Shown: positions 16,401 through 25,935, counted from the first letter of the stretch. The stretch: 64,000 bases of DNA from PALSA-612 sp963704335 (GCA_963704335.1 OY969889.1:434001-498000), one strand, 5' to 3'. Notes: generated from the sequence alone by a model not told the origin. Made by a program: numbers and translations.

Positions 16401-16823
16401 GCGGACTACGTTGAAGTGCTCGCGGAGCACGGCCTGCGCCCGACGCGGCAGCGGGTCTCCGTGCTCGGCGCGCTCGCGTCGCGGGACGACGCCACCGCGC
16501 AGCAGATTCACGCGTTGCTGGTCGACGCCGGCGAGCGCGTCGGGCTAGCGACCGTCTACCGCACGCTCAAGAGCCTGTCGGAGAGCGGCGTCGTCGACAC
16601 GCTCTCCCACCACCGCGGAGAGACGTGCTACCGCCTGTGCGGCGACGGCCATCACCACCATCTCGTCTGTTCGGGCTGTCACCGCGTCATAGAGCTCGGG
16701 GACTGCGAGCTCGACCCCTGGCTCGCCGATCTCGCTGCACAGCACGGCTTCGCCGTCGATGCGCACACGGTCGAGGTCTCGGGCCGCTGCCCGGCCTGCC
16801 AGGCAGTCGGCACCGCCGCGTAG
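16377..16823 (+). CDS. zur: Fur-family zinc uptake regulator Zur
   Basis: The 148-residue repressor has the winged-helix segment GLRPTRQRVSVLGAL and VGLATVYRTLKSLSESGVV, the regulatory HHHHLVCSGCHRVIELGD region and a second CPAC zinc site. ATG 16377 is chosen because the longer upstream frame would run through znuA and its operator. Adjacency to znuACB makes Zur a better call than Fur. It probably represses znuA, and perhaps itself, when zinc is sufficient. Confidence 0.9.
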   Translation: MGVIRARQADYVEVLAEHGLRPTRQRVSVLGALASRDDATAQQIHALLVDAGERVGLATVYRTLKSLSESGVVDTLSHHRGETCYRLCGDGHHHHLVCSGCHRVIELGDCELDPWLADLAAQHGFAVDAHTVEVSGRCPACQAVGTAA

Positions 16824-16881
16824 CCCGGCCTTCGGCGATCCCACAGGAATCCGCGGCTCGTTTATCCCGTCCTCGGCTGGG

Positions 16882-16887
16882 TATCCT
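16882..16887 (+). promoter_or_regulatory. Predicted -10 box of the sugar dehydrogenase gene
   Basis: TATCCT lies 7 nt before the GTG at 16895, matching the leaderless pattern. Confidence 0.45.
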
Positions 16888-16894
16888 CGTCGAG

Positions 16895-17974
16895 GTGTTG
16901 CGTCACCTGAAACGGGTCAGCCTCCTCGGGCTCCTCGCTGTCTGTCTACTCGGTGCGCCGTCCTCGCAGGCGGCGATCGGCGCGCAACTGGTCGTCTCGA
17001 CTTCGTGGCCAGCGGCCTTCGCCTTCGAGCCTGGCGGTCGCATCTTCTACGGGAATCGCTTCACCGGCCAGATCCGGATCTTCAACCCGGCAACGGGCGG
17101 CGACACGCTCTTCTACGCCCTCCCGGACGTGGCTACAAACGGGGAGCAAGGACTGCTCGGGCTCGCCCTCGACCCCGCCTATCCGGCGAGGCCGTACGTA
17201 TTCGCGTACTACACGCGCACCGTCGGCGGCTCACCGCAGAACCAGATCGTGCAGCTGACCGACTCGATGGGGACGGGGTCGGGGCTCAGCACGCTGCTCG
17301 CGCTCCCAGCGGGCGGCAACCACAATGGAGGCGTCATCCACTTCGGGCCCGACGGCGACCTCTACGCGGTCATCGGCGACGTCGGCAATCGCGCCAATGC
17401 GCAGGATCTCTCCTCGCTCGCGGGCAAGGTGCTGCGATTGACGGGACTCAGCCAGCCGCGGCGGCTCAACCCTTCGGCGTGCAGTCGGGTGTGCGCGTTC
17501 GCCTACGGCATCCGCAACAGCTTCGGCTTCACCTTCGATCCCCAGACCGGGAACCTGTGGGAGACCGAGAACGGGCCCGCGTGCAACGACGAGCTGAATC
17601 GCATCGTCGAGGGTGGAAACCACGCCTGGGGGCCGAGCGAGACCTGCAACGGGACGCCGCCCCAGAACACGAACCAGGACGGGCCCGCACCTCGAATCCT
17701 GCCCCGCGCCTTCTACAACCCGGTCATCGCCCCGACCGGAGCGGCCTTCTGCCAAGGGTGCGGTCTGGGAGCGGCGATTGAAGGGCGTCTGCTCTTCGGC
17801 GACTGGAACCGCGGCGAGATCCACGCCGTAACCCTGACCGCGGACCGGCTCGGGGTGGCCTCGCAGACGGTGATCCTCGACCGCGCGAGCGGCATCCTCG
17901 CAGTCGAGCGCGGAACCGGCGGAGCCATCTACTTCAGCGACGCGAACGGGATCTACCGGCTGACCGGCCCGTAG
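16895..17974 (+). CDS. PQQ-dependent sugar dehydrogenase-like (GSDH family) secreted protein
   Basis: The 359-residue protein begins with a basic/hydrophobic signal peptide (about 28 residues ending SSQA-AIG) followed by a six-bladed propeller of the glucose/sorbosone dehydrogenase family: QGLLGLALDP, GGNHNGGVIHFGPDGDLYAVIGD, GIRNSFGFTFDPQTG, ENGPACNDELN and GNHAWGPSE. It probably oxidises sugars outside the membrane if PQQ is bound; electron acceptor and substrate are unknown. GTG 16895 is the likely start; a TTG follows at once. Confidence 0.9.
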   Translation: MLRHLKRVSLLGLLAVCLLGAPSSQAAIGAQLVVSTSWPAAFAFEPGGRIFYGNRFTGQIRIFNPATGGDTLFYALPDVATNGEQGLLGLALDPAYPARPYVFAYYTRTVGGSPQNQIVQLTDSMGTGSGLSTLLALPAGGNHNGGVIHFGPDGDLYAVIGDVGNRANAQDLSSLAGKVLRLTGLSQPRRLNPSACSRVCAFAYGIRNSFGFTFDPQTGNLWETENGPACNDELNRIVEGGNHAWGPSETCNGTPPQNTNQDGPAPRILPRAFYNPVIAPTGAAFCQGCGLGAAIEGRLLFGDWNRGEIHAVTLTADRLGVASQTVILDRASGILAVERGTGGAIYFSDANGIYRLTGP

Positions 17975-17983
17975 CCGACGCCG

Positions 17984-19627
17984 GTGCCGCCTCGCTGGCT
18001 CGACGCAACCGAGCTTCGAGTCGGCCTCGGCTGTATGCGGCTGACCGACGAGGAGCGCGACGAGGAGCTCGCGCTGGAAACGATCGCCGCCGCCGCCAAG
18101 GCCGGCATCACCATCTTCGACACGGCCCGGGCGTACGAGGACAACGAGAGTCTCGTTGCGCGCGGCCTCAGGCGCGCCAAGGCGGTCGATACGGCGCGGG
18201 TCGTGACCAAGGGCGGCATGAGACGAGCGGAAGGCAGGTGGATTCCGGACGGCCGCGCGAAGACGATCCGCGCTGACTGCGAGGCGAGCCTCGCGGCGCT
18301 GGACGGTCTCGAGATCGATCTCTACCTCATCCACGCTCCTGATCCGGCGACACCATGGAAGACGTCCGTGCGCGCTCTCGCGCGGCTCGTCGACGAGGGT
18401 CTCGTCAAGCGCGTCGGCGTGGCCAACGTCAACCGGCGGCAGCTGGACGACGCGGTCGAGCTGGCTCCGGTCGCGGCAGTCCAGGTCGCGCTCAGCGTTG
18501 TCGACGACAATGCGCTCCGGGGCGGCATCGTCGAGCGCTGTGATGCAGCGGGCATCGCGCTCATCGCGCACTCGCCACTCGGAGGGCCGCGGCGGTCGGG
18601 CCGCCTCGCAGGCCAAGGTCTCGCCGAGGCGGCGCTCGCCTGGTTGCTCGAGCTCTCCCCGGTCGTCGTCGCGATTCCCGGCGCCCGCCGCCCGGAGACG
18701 GCTCGCTCGGCCGCGCGAGCCGCGAGGCTTCGTCTCAACGCCGGCGACCGGACCGCCCTCGGCGTCTCCAAGCCGAGGCGGAGCGCTCGCCGGCGAGGTG
18801 CCGGCGACATCGTCGTCGTGATGGGCATTCCCGGAGCCGGGAAGAGCCGCGTTGCGGCGGAACACGTCGCACGCGGTTACGTTCGTCTGAACCGCGACGA
18901 GCGCGGAGGCACCTTGCGAGACATCGCGGCCGCCCTCGACGAGCAGCTGTCGTCCGGCATGCGGAACGTCGTTCTCGACAACACGTACCTGACGCGGGCA
19001 ACGCGCAGCCACGTCATCGAAGCTGCGGCGCGGCACGGAGTCGCCGCGCGTTGTATCTGGCTCGACACACCCCTCGCGCAGGCGCAAGTCAATCTCGTCG
19101 AGCGGCTGCTCGAGCGCTTCGGCCACCTGCCGACCCCCGAGGAGCTTCGCGCGCTGGGCCGGCTCGAGCCGGGCTTGCTCGCTCCCACGTCGCAGATGCG
19201 GGCGCTCCGCGAGCTCGAGCCGCCGGCCGCGGACGAGGGCTTCGCCGGCGTCGAGCAGATCGCGTTCGAACGGGCTCCAGCTATGAGAGGAGCCCGCGGC
19301 GTGTTCGTCGCGGCAGCTGCCGTCGAGCATGCACCTGCCTCGAACGCTCCGCACCTGGTATTCGACTGGCTGCCCGGCGGCGGGCCCGATGCACTCGCAG
19401 ACACCGTCCGTCAACTCGCGGGCAGCGTTTCGGGGCCGGTGGAGGGCGCAATCTGCCCACATCCCGGCGGCCCGCCCGTCTGCTGGTGCAGGCCGCCGCT
19501 GCCAGGGCTGCTGCTCGCGTTTGCGCGAGCCCACGGCATCAATCCGTCCCGCTCCACGCTCGTCGGAGCGAGCACGGCGCACAAGACGCTGGCGACGACC
19601 CTAGGCGCCCGCTACGTCTCGGTCTGA
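17984..19627 (+). CDS. Aldo-keto reductase / P-loop kinase / HAD-like fusion
   Basis: A 547-residue protein with three parts. Residues 1-255 are an aldo-keto reductase with tetrad Asp46, Tyr51, Lys76 and His117. Residues 270-430 are a P-loop kinase with Walker A GIPGAGKS (281-288), LNRDERGG and VVLDNTYLTRATR, resembling polynucleotide-kinase/AAA_33 proteins. Residues 455-547 look like the C-terminal half of a HisB/GmhB-type HAD phosphatase with zinc ligands Cys491, His493, Cys500 and Cys502, but the catalytic N-terminal DxD is absent and VGD is VGAS. GTG start; 9 bp after the previous gene. Function unknown. Confidence 0.85.
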   Translation: MPPRWLDATELRVGLGCMRLTDEERDEELALETIAAAAKAGITIFDTARAYEDNESLVARGLRRAKAVDTARVVTKGGMRRAEGRWIPDGRAKTIRADCEASLAALDGLEIDLYLIHAPDPATPWKTSVRALARLVDEGLVKRVGVANVNRRQLDDAVELAPVAAVQVALSVVDDNALRGGIVERCDAAGIALIAHSPLGGPRRSGRLAGQGLAEAALAWLLELSPVVVAIPGARRPETARSAARAARLRLNAGDRTALGVSKPRRSARRRGAGDIVVVMGIPGAGKSRVAAEHVARGYVRLNRDERGGTLRDIAAALDEQLSSGMRNVVLDNTYLTRATRSHVIEAAARHGVAARCIWLDTPLAQAQVNLVERLLERFGHLPTPEELRALGRLEPGLLAPTSQMRALRELEPPAADEGFAGVEQIAFERAPAMRGARGVFVAAAAVEHAPASNAPHLVFDWLPGGGPDALADTVRQLAGSVSGPVEGAICPHPGGPPVCWCRPPLPGLLLAFARAHGINPSRSTLVGASTAHKTLATTLGARYVSV

Positions 19628-20094
19628 CGAGCGATCGACTCGAGCTCGTCGACCACTTCCGCGAGCGGCCTCCGAGTATCGATCTCCGCCGTCGCACCGG
19701 CCCGTAGCAGGGGCTCGTACGCGGCCAGGTCGTCTGCGATCTTCTCCCGCTCGGCTTCCGTCCGGCCGAACGGGTTCTCGCGCGAGGCCACGCGCTCGAG
19801 GATGACGTCGAGCGGGGCGCTCAACAGCACCACCGCGTCGAACCTCGGATAGAAGCGACCCTGGTTGGCGACGGTGCCGACTACGAACAACGCCCCATCG
19901 GAGTGCCCGCTGAGCAGCTCGTCGATGCGCTCCTCGTTCCACAGCGGCTCGATTGACCCGTCCGGAAGCTTCACGTCCTCGATCCAGACGCCGTGGTCGG
20001 TGTCGACGACGCGGTGCCCGCGCCGCTCCAGCTCGGCGAGAGCAGCCGACTTGCCCGTTCCGGACATCCCCGTGATCAGGATCACGGCCGTCAA
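19612..20094 (-). CDS. Small P-loop nucleotide kinase-like protein
   Basis: The 160-residue protein has Walker A GMSGTGKS (residues 9-16), then RGHRVVDTDHGVWIED, VVGTVANQGRFYPRFDAVVLLSAP and a lid RENPFGRTEAER, as in adenylate/shikimate-kinase-like AAA_18 proteins. The substrate is not known. Its ATG overlaps the ltrA stop (ATGA), and its 3' end overlaps the fusion gene's 3' end by 16 bp (convergent). Confidence 0.82.
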   Translation of the reverse strand: MTAVILITGMSGTGKSAALAELERRGHRVVDTDHGVWIEDVKLPDGSIEPLWNEERIDELLSGHSDGALFVVGTVANQGRFYPRFDAVVLLSAPLDVILERVASRENPFGRTEAEREKIADDLAAYEPLLRAGATAEIDTRRPLAEVVDELESIARQTET

Positions 20095-21257
20095 CGCGCG
20101 ATCTCGGGGTGCCGGACCTGCACCCGGTGCTCGCGATGGCGGATTGCCTCGTACGCCACCACGAACGCGCAGACGGCACTGACGAGAGCGAGCGCCGCGA
20201 GCGCCGGAATCGCCACCGCAATCGGAATGAGGGCGAGCAACGCGATCGCCCCGAGTGTCCGCCGCCGGAACAGGTGACGGGTCATGCGGAAGAGGAAGGC
20301 CACCTGCCCCAGGAGATACAGCGCTGCACCGCCGCAGAGCGCAACTGCGGGCACGGTGTCGAGCGTCTCCCCGACACCGCCGACCGTCGTCTTGAGACCG
20401 AGGGCGAAGAGCACGATGCCGGCGGCGATCGGCAGGTGGAGATAGCTATAGGCGTGTAGCGCGAGCCGGTGGAGCTCCAGACCGACCGCCTGCATCAGCC
20501 GCCTTCGCGCGAGGATCGCTGCCACGTCGAAGTACAGCCACCAGAGCGACGAGACGACCGCGATTCCGAGCGCTGCCGCCGTGATCACGCCGGCGTCCAA
20601 TTCGAAGCCGGCGCCGAGGCCGATGGCGATGAGCGACTCGCCGAGAGCGATCAGGATGATCAGCGCGTATCGCTCTGCGAAGTGCTCGGGCGCGACGCGC
20701 CAGCCGCCTCCCGCGCCGATCACGGACGGGCCGAGGTAGTCGATCGCGAGCGCAACGATCCAGACGGCGATGCGGTCGTCTCCATCGAGGAAGCCGGCGA
20801 CTACGAGCAGGGAGGCGCCGAGCACCGCGGTCGGCGCGAATCGCAGCAGCGCGCTACGGCGGTCGGGATCGTCACGGACGACGATGGTGGAGAGGACGAG
20901 ATGAAGCAGGCGGACCAGGAGGTACGCGACGCCGAACAGCACCGCGTCGTCTCCGAAGGCGCCGGGCACCGCCAGCGCGGCGATGAACATCGCGCCGACT
21001 GCGGCGAGCATCAGCAGCCGGATGCCGCCCTCGTCGACGTCCATCGCGCTCGTGAACCACGCGTACACGCACCACGCCCACCAGAGCGCAGCGAGAGCGA
21101 GCATCCCTCGGAAGATCCCGTGCCACGTCGGGTCATCCGCGAGCAGGATCGTGACCTGGGTAAGGGCGAAGACAAAGGTCAGGTCGAAGAAGAGCTCGAG
21201 CGGAGTGACCTGGTGCTCCGGGTCTGGCTCGAGCTCGCCGCGCGCGTCGTCGGGCAC
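20091..21257 (-). CDS. Low temperature requirement protein A (LtrA) family membrane protein
   Basis: The 388-residue integral membrane protein has about ten hydrophobic helices and the family signature VTPLELFFDLTFVFALTQ at its start, with AEHFAERYALIILIALGESL-type residues mid-protein (APEHFAERYALIILIALGES). The LtrA family name comes from cold sensitivity in Listeria; the biochemical role is unknown. GTG start, with TAGGGT 6 nt upstream (leaderless pattern). Cotranscribed with the small kinase. Confidence 0.9.
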   Translation of the reverse strand: MPDDARGELEPDPEHQVTPLELFFDLTFVFALTQVTILLADDPTWHGIFRGMLALAALWWAWCVYAWFTSAMDVDEGGIRLLMLAAVGAMFIAALAVPGAFGDDAVLFGVAYLLVRLLHLVLSTIVVRDDPDRRSALLRFAPTAVLGASLLVVAGFLDGDDRIAVWIVALAIDYLGPSVIGAGGGWRVAPEHFAERYALIILIALGESLIAIGLGAGFELDAGVITAAALGIAVVSSLWWLYFDVAAILARRRLMQAVGLELHRLALHAYSYLHLPIAAGIVLFALGLKTTVGGVGETLDTVPAVALCGGAALYLLGQVAFLFRMTRHLFRRRTLGAIALLALIPIAVAIPALAALALVSAVCAFVVAYEAIRHREHRVQVRHPEIAR

Positions 21258-21263
21258 GCGCGG

Positions 21264-21284
21264 ACCCTAGCCTGGCCGTAGGCT
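21264..21284. promoter_or_regulatory. Divergent -10 boxes between ltrA and the cyclase gene
   Basis: TAGGGT (minus, 21264-21269) lies 6 nt before the ltrA GTG. TAGGCT (plus, 21279-21284) lies 5 nt before the GTG and 8 nt before the ATG of the cyclase-ATPase. Both fit leaderless transcription. Confidence 0.5.
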
Positions 21285-21289
21285 TCGAG

Positions 21290-24200
21290 GTGATGATCGC
21301 GTGCGCCCGTTGCGGGCAGGAGAACCCTGCTGAGGCCCGCTTCTGCAACGCCTGCGCTGCTCTACTCGCACCGGCCGCGGAGACGCTCGAGGAGCGCAAG
21401 GTGGTCACCGTGCTCTTTGCCGACCTCGTAGGCTTCACGTCGCGCGCCGAACAGATGGATCCGGAGGAGGTGCGCTTGCTCCTCCGCCCGTTTCACGCCC
21501 GCCTGCGCGACGAGCTCGAGCGCTTCGGCGGCACGGTGGAGAAGTTCATCGGGGACGCGGTGATGGCCGTCTTCGGCGCTCCCGTCGCGCACGAAGACGA
21601 CCCGGAGCGCGCCGTTCGCGCCGCGCTCGCCATCCGCGCCTGGATCCTCGACGAGCAGGCCGAGCTCCAGCTCCGCATCGGCGTCAACACCGGGCAGGCG
21701 CTCGTGTCGCTCGGCGCGCGGCCGCAGGAGGGCGAGGGCATGGTCGCCGGCGACGTCGTCAACACCGCCGCCCGGCTCCAGTCGAACGCACCCGTCAACG
21801 GGATCCTCGTCGGCGAGACGACCTGGCGAGCAACGCGCGACGCGGTCGATTACCGGCCGTCCGACCCGGTGCAGGCAAAGGGCAAGGCGGATCCCGTACA
21901 GGCCTGGGAGGCGGTCGAGGCGCGGGCACGCGTCGGCGTCGACATCTCGGACCGCGTGCGGACACCGCTCGTCGGCAGGCGCCGGGAGCTCGACACGCTG
22001 CTCGACGCGTTCGAGCGGGCGAGGAGCACCCGCCAGGCCCAGCTCGTCACGCTCGTCGGCGAGCCGGGGATCGGCAAGAGCCGCCTCGTCTACGAGCTCT
22101 TCCAGACGGTCGAGCACGACCCCGAGCTCATCTACTGGCGCCAGGGCCGGTCGCTGCCCTACGGCGAGGGAATCAGCTTCTGGGCGCTGGGCGAGATGGT
22201 GAAGGCGCACGCCGGCATCCTCGAGACGGACACGAAGGACGAGGCCGAGCAAAAGCTCCAGGCGACCGTCGCGGCGGCCCTGCCGGACGAAGACGTCGAA
22301 TGGACGCTCAACCATCTCCGCCCGCTGGCGGGGGTCGAGGACGTCGCAGGCCGAAGCGAGAGCCAGGAAGAGGCGTTCGCCGCGTGGCGTGGCTTCCTCG
22401 AGGGGATCGCCGACCAGAGCCCGCTCGTCCTTGTCTTCGAGGACCTTCACTGGGCCGATGAAGGCCTACTCGACTTCGTCGACCATCTCGTCGACTGGGC
22501 GACACGCGTGCCGCTGCTCGTCGTCGGAACCGCCCGACCGGAGCTGCTCGCGCGCCGGACCGCCTGGGGAGGCGGCAAGACGAACGCGCTGACGCTCTCG
22601 CTCGCGCCGCTCTCGGGCAATGAGACCGCGGAGCTGGTGCACGCGCTTCTCGAGCAGGCTGTGATCTCCGCCGATGTCCGGGCGACGCTCCTCGAGCGAG
22701 CCGGCGGCAACCCGCTGTACGCGGAGGAGTTCGTCCGGTTGCTCGACGAGCGCGCGAACGGCGCCGCACTGCCGGAGACCGTCCAGGGCATCATCGCCGC
22801 CCGTCTCGACGTACTTGACCGCGACGAGAAGGAGCTGCTGCAGGACGCGGCCGTGCTCGGTCGCACGTTCTGGGTCGGCGGGCTCGGGCAGGAGCGGGAG
22901 GCGGCAGAACAGGCGCTCCATCGCCTCGAGCGGCGGGAATTCGTCCAGCGCGAGCGCCGGAGCACCGTCGCCGGCGAGACTGAATACGCGTTCCGGCATG
23001 CTCTTGTCCGCGAGGTCGCGTACGAGCAGATTCCCAGGGCCCAGCGAGGAGAGAAGCACCGAAGGGTCGCCGACTGGCTCGAAAAGCTCGGCCGGCCCGA
23101 CGATCTTGCCGAGCTCCTCGCGCATCACTACATCGCGGTGCTCGACTACTCGGAGCCCGACGGCGAGCTCACAGAACGCGCTGCGGGCGCCCTGGGCGAG
23201 GCGGGAGATCGGGCGCTCGCGCTCAACGCGTACGGAGCTGCTGCGGGCTTCTACCGCCGCGCGCTCGATGTCGGCGGCCGTGAGAGGCAAGGGCTGTTCC
23301 TCTTCGGGCTCGGCAGCGCGCTCGCCGCGCTCGCGGATGCCGAGGCTGTCGATCGCCTCATCGAGGCGTCGGCGACGCTCCTCGCGGCAGGTGACGCGGA
23401 AACAGCAGTGGCAGCGGAAACCATGCTGGCGGAGATCGCGTTCACCACCGGCGATGCTCCGGGGGTCGACGCACATGCACGTCGCGCCGTCGAGCTCGTG
23501 CGCGGACGTCCGCCCTCGGCCGCGGTGGCACGGGCGCTCGGGCAAGCCGCGCGATTCGCAATGCTCGACGGCCGCTGGCGCGACGCGATCGACACCGGCC
23601 GGGAAGCCGAAGGGATGGCCGCCGATCTGGGCCTCGACGCGATCCGCGCGGACGCTCTCGCCACGCTGGGCACCGCGCGAGATGACTTCGGAGAGGGCGG
23701 TGGCGATGCCGACCTCGAGCTCGCCGTCGAGCTTGCGGAGGCCGCGAACGCGCCGCTGCCTCTCTCCCGCGCTCTCAACAACCTCGCCTGGAGGTACTCC
23801 GGTGTCGACCTGCGACGGACGTATGAGCTCCAGCAGCGGAACTACGAGACCATGCGACGCTACGGCCACGTCGGGCAGACGTGGTGGGCGCGTGGCCAGC
23901 TCGCGGGCACCGCGTTCGAGCTCGGCCGCTGGGACGAGGCGCTCGAGCACGCCGAGGCGGTGCTCGCGTACGTCGAGGCGGGCACGCCGCACTACTTCGA
24001 GTCGGGCAGTCGCTTTTCGCGCGCCGCCATCGCCTATGCACGGGGCGACGACAGCACGTTCGCCGAAGACATCGACCGATCGCTCGAGCTGGCGAAGAAG
24101 GCAACCGATCCTCAGGCGACTGCGCCCGTCGTCGCGGGCGCCGCGGGGCTTCGCGTTTGGGCCGGTGACCTTCCCGGCGCGCGGACGTTGCTGGACTCGG

Positions 24201-24586
24201 CGCTCGAGACCGCTCGCACTAAGGAGTTCGGAATCAGGATCATCGAGTACGACGTGGCGCTCGTGGCTGCGATGCTCGACCTCGATCGTGAACAGCTCGG
24301 TTTGCCACCGGTCGCATCACTGGACGTGGCGCGGAGCCGCGCCGCGGCCGCTCTCTACGAACACGACCTGATCGGCGCAGCCGACGCGCTTGCCGAGCTC
24401 GGAGCGGCAAGCCCCGAGGCCTACCTCCGCCTACGCGCGGGAGAGCGGCTGCTCGGTGAGGGTCGGGTCGACGAAGGCGCGGAGCAGCTCGAGGGGGCGC
24501 TCGCTTTCTACCGCGGCGCCCGCGCGACGCGGTTCATCGCCGAGGCCGAGTCATTGCTGGCCGGCGTCGAACAGCAAACGGCCTGA
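21290..24586 (+). CDS. Class III cyclase / AAA ATPase / TPR signalling protein with zinc ribbon
   Basis: A protein of about 1,098 residues with a zinc ribbon (Cys5, Cys8, Cys20, Cys23 in CARCGQENPAEARFCNAC), a class III adenylate/guanylate cyclase domain (about 38-195; metal aspartates in FADLVGFTS and FIGDAVMAVFG), an NTPase domain (Walker A GEPGIGKSR, Walker B LVLVFEDLHWAD), and a long C-terminal TPR-like region. The C-terminal part probably senses a partner and controls cyclic nucleotide output. Start GTG 21290 or ATG 21293. Paralogue of the gene at 54328-57714. Confidence 0.92.
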   Translation: MMIACARCGQENPAEARFCNACAALLAPAAETLEERKVVTVLFADLVGFTSRAEQMDPEEVRLLLRPFHARLRDELERFGGTVEKFIGDAVMAVFGAPVAHEDDPERAVRAALAIRAWILDEQAELQLRIGVNTGQALVSLGARPQEGEGMVAGDVVNTAARLQSNAPVNGILVGETTWRATRDAVDYRPSDPVQAKGKADPVQAWEAVEARARVGVDISDRVRTPLVGRRRELDTLLDAFERARSTRQAQLVTLVGEPGIGKSRLVYELFQTVEHDPELIYWRQGRSLPYGEGISFWALGEMVKAHAGILETDTKDEAEQKLQATVAAALPDEDVEWTLNHLRPLAGVEDVAGRSESQEEAFAAWRGFLEGIADQSPLVLVFEDLHWADEGLLDFVDHLVDWATRVPLLVVGTARPELLARRTAWGGGKTNALTLSLAPLSGNETAELVHALLEQAVISADVRATLLERAGGNPLYAEEFVRLLDERANGAALPETVQGIIAARLDVLDRDEKELLQDAAVLGRTFWVGGLGQEREAAEQALHRLERREFVQRERRSTVAGETEYAFRHALVREVAYEQIPRAQRGEKHRRVADWLEKLGRPDDLAELLAHHYIAVLDYSEPDGELTERAAGALGEAGDRALALNAYGAAAGFYRRALDVGGRERQGLFLFGLGSALAALADAEAVDRLIEASATLLAAGDAETAVAAETMLAEIAFTTGDAPGVDAHARRAVELVRGRPPSAAVARALGQAARFAMLDGRWRDAIDTGREAEGMAADLGLDAIRADALATLGTARDDFGEGGGDADLELAVELAEAANAPLPLSRALNNLAWRYSGVDLRRTYELQQRNYETMRRYGHVGQTWWARGQLAGTAFELGRWDEALEHAEAVLAYVEAGTPHYFESGSRFSRAAIAYARGDDSTFAEDIDRSLELAKKATDPQATAPVVAGAAGLRVWAGDLPGARTLLDSALETARTKEFGIRIIEYDVALVAAMLDLDREQLGLPPVASLDVARSRAAAALYEHDLIGAADALAELGAASPEAYLRLRAGERLLGEGRVDEGAEQLEGALAFYRGARATRFIAEAESLLAGVEQQTA

Positions 24587-24592
24587 CGGCAG

Positions 24593-25198
24593 CTACGTGG
24601 TCAGGAGAATTCGCTCGGCCGAGCCAGGCTTGCCAGGCACGTGCGCCGTCACGACCCAGCCGTCGTAGCGGCCCGCGTCGCGCCAGGCGCCGAGGTCGTA
24701 GCCCACGCTGAGACGCACCGTCGTCTTGCCTTCACCGGTCACGAACGTGCCACACGAGGCGCCGATTACCCCGTTCTTCGAGAGGAAGAGCTCGTACCAG
24801 CCTCCCTGCGGCAACTGCGGGAGTCGCTCGACGACCATCTCGAGCGCGGTGTTCCCACTCTCGTCGCGCACGCCGACTGCGAGCTCGGCGCTCGCGTCGG
24901 CCACCGGTGGCACGCCGTCCATGGAGATCGTGACTCGGGACTCGAAGTCGTCCCCCCAACTGCCGGCCACGAAGCCGGCGGCGAGTGCGACGGCTGCCAG
25001 CGTCGCAGCCAGTGCGAGCTCGGTCCAGCGCCTTCTACGCGGGTGTGCCCGGACAACCCGCCCGGCCACGTCCGGCGGCTGAGGCAACACGGCCGGCGGC
25101 GGACCGGCGTCGACGAGCAGCTCGTGAACGCGCGCCAGCCGCTGATCCGCAGAACCGTCGTCGCCGACCAGGTCGCGAAGGTCAGGCGGCCGTGTCAC
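24593..25198 (-). CDS. RskA-like anti-sigma factor
   Basis: The 201-residue protein has a short cytoplasmic N-terminus, one membrane helix (LALAATLAAVALAAGFVAG, about residues 62-80) and an extracytoplasmic anti-sigma-K-like beta domain (LPQGGWYELFLSKNGVIGASCGTF). GTG 25198 overlaps the sigma factor stop (GTGA). It should hold the adjacent ECF sigma factor inactive until regulated proteolysis. The N-terminal zinc anti-sigma motif is not evident. Confidence 0.85.
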   Translation of the reverse strand: MTRPPDLRDLVGDDGSADQRLARVHELLVDAGPPPAVLPQPPDVAGRVVRAHPRRRRWTELALAATLAAVALAAGFVAGSWGDDFESRVTISMDGVPPVADASAELAVGVRDESGNTALEMVVERLPQLPQGGWYELFLSKNGVIGASCGTFVTGEGKTTVRLSVGYDLGAWRDAGRYDGWVVTAHVPGKPGSAERILLTT

Positions 25199-25851
25199 TG
25201 CAGCTCCTCGTCGAGCAGCGTCGCGAGCCGGGAGAGGGCCGTTCGCGTTCGAGTCTTCACGGTTCCCAGCGGGGTGTCGAGGCGGTCCGCGATCTCGCTC
25301 TGGGAAAGGCCTCCCCAGTACGCGAGCACGATCAGCTCGCGTTCGCTCTCCGAGAGCTGCTCGAGCGCCGAATGCACCCGCCAACGAAGCCACTCACGTT
25401 CCGCCCGTTCGTCGGGGCCTGCATCCGTAGAGGGCTGGTCCGAAGGCTCGGCCGGCGGCTCCTGACGGCGCCTACCGCGATCGGCTATGGCATTGCGCGC
25501 GACGGTGTAGAGCCAGGTGGTGGCCGTTCCCCGCTCGGGGTGAAAGGTCGAGGCCGAACGCCACACGGACACGAAGGCCTCCTGAAGCGCCTCCTCGGCT
25601 CGGCCGGCGTCGCCGAGCCGTCGCTGGGCAAGCGCCAACATGGGTCGAGCGTAGCGCCGGTACAGGATCTCGAAGGCCTCGTGATCCCCGTCCGCGATCC
25701 GCTCGAGCAGGCGCTCGTCCTCGCCGGGCGCATGGCCGCGTGCCACGACCGCGAGTCTCGAAGCCGCGGGCGTTCCCAAGCTGATGGCGTGCGCCTGATC
25801 CACGCGTTTCTCCCCATGACGATTCTGATTACCGGCGGAGGGATCTTGCAT
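25195..25851 (-). CDS. ECF sigma factor (SigK-like)
   Basis: The 218-residue factor has region 2 (DHEAFEILYRRYARPMLALA through TFHPERGTATTWLYTVARNAIAD) and region 4 (ALEQLSESERELIVLAYWGGLSQSEIADRLDTPLGTVKTR). It directs RNA polymerase to stress promoters and is controlled by the overlapping anti-sigma gene. The first about 45 residues are unconserved, and TATAAC lies only 3 nt before the first ATG, so the real start may be a downstream GTG. Confidence 0.93.
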   Translation of the reverse strand: MQDPSAGNQNRHGEKRVDQAHAISLGTPAASRLAVVARGHAPGEDERLLERIADGDHEAFEILYRRYARPMLALAQRRLGDAGRAEEALQEAFVSVWRSASTFHPERGTATTWLYTVARNAIADRGRRRQEPPAEPSDQPSTDAGPDERAEREWLRWRVHSALEQLSESERELIVLAYWGGLSQSEIADRLDTPLGTVKTRTRTALSRLATLLDEELQ

Positions 25852-25935
25852 CTGGTTATAGGCACCAAACGGACGCGCGGATTGGAAATCGCACTTTGCC
25901 TAGGCGCCCCTACCCCTACCCCGGCGCGGCTTGCC

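Noticed and set aside
17231..19582. A 783-codon minus-strand open frame opposite the dehydrogenase and fusion genes
   Set aside because: It crosses two convincing plus-strand genes, has no recognisable motif and is antisense in character.
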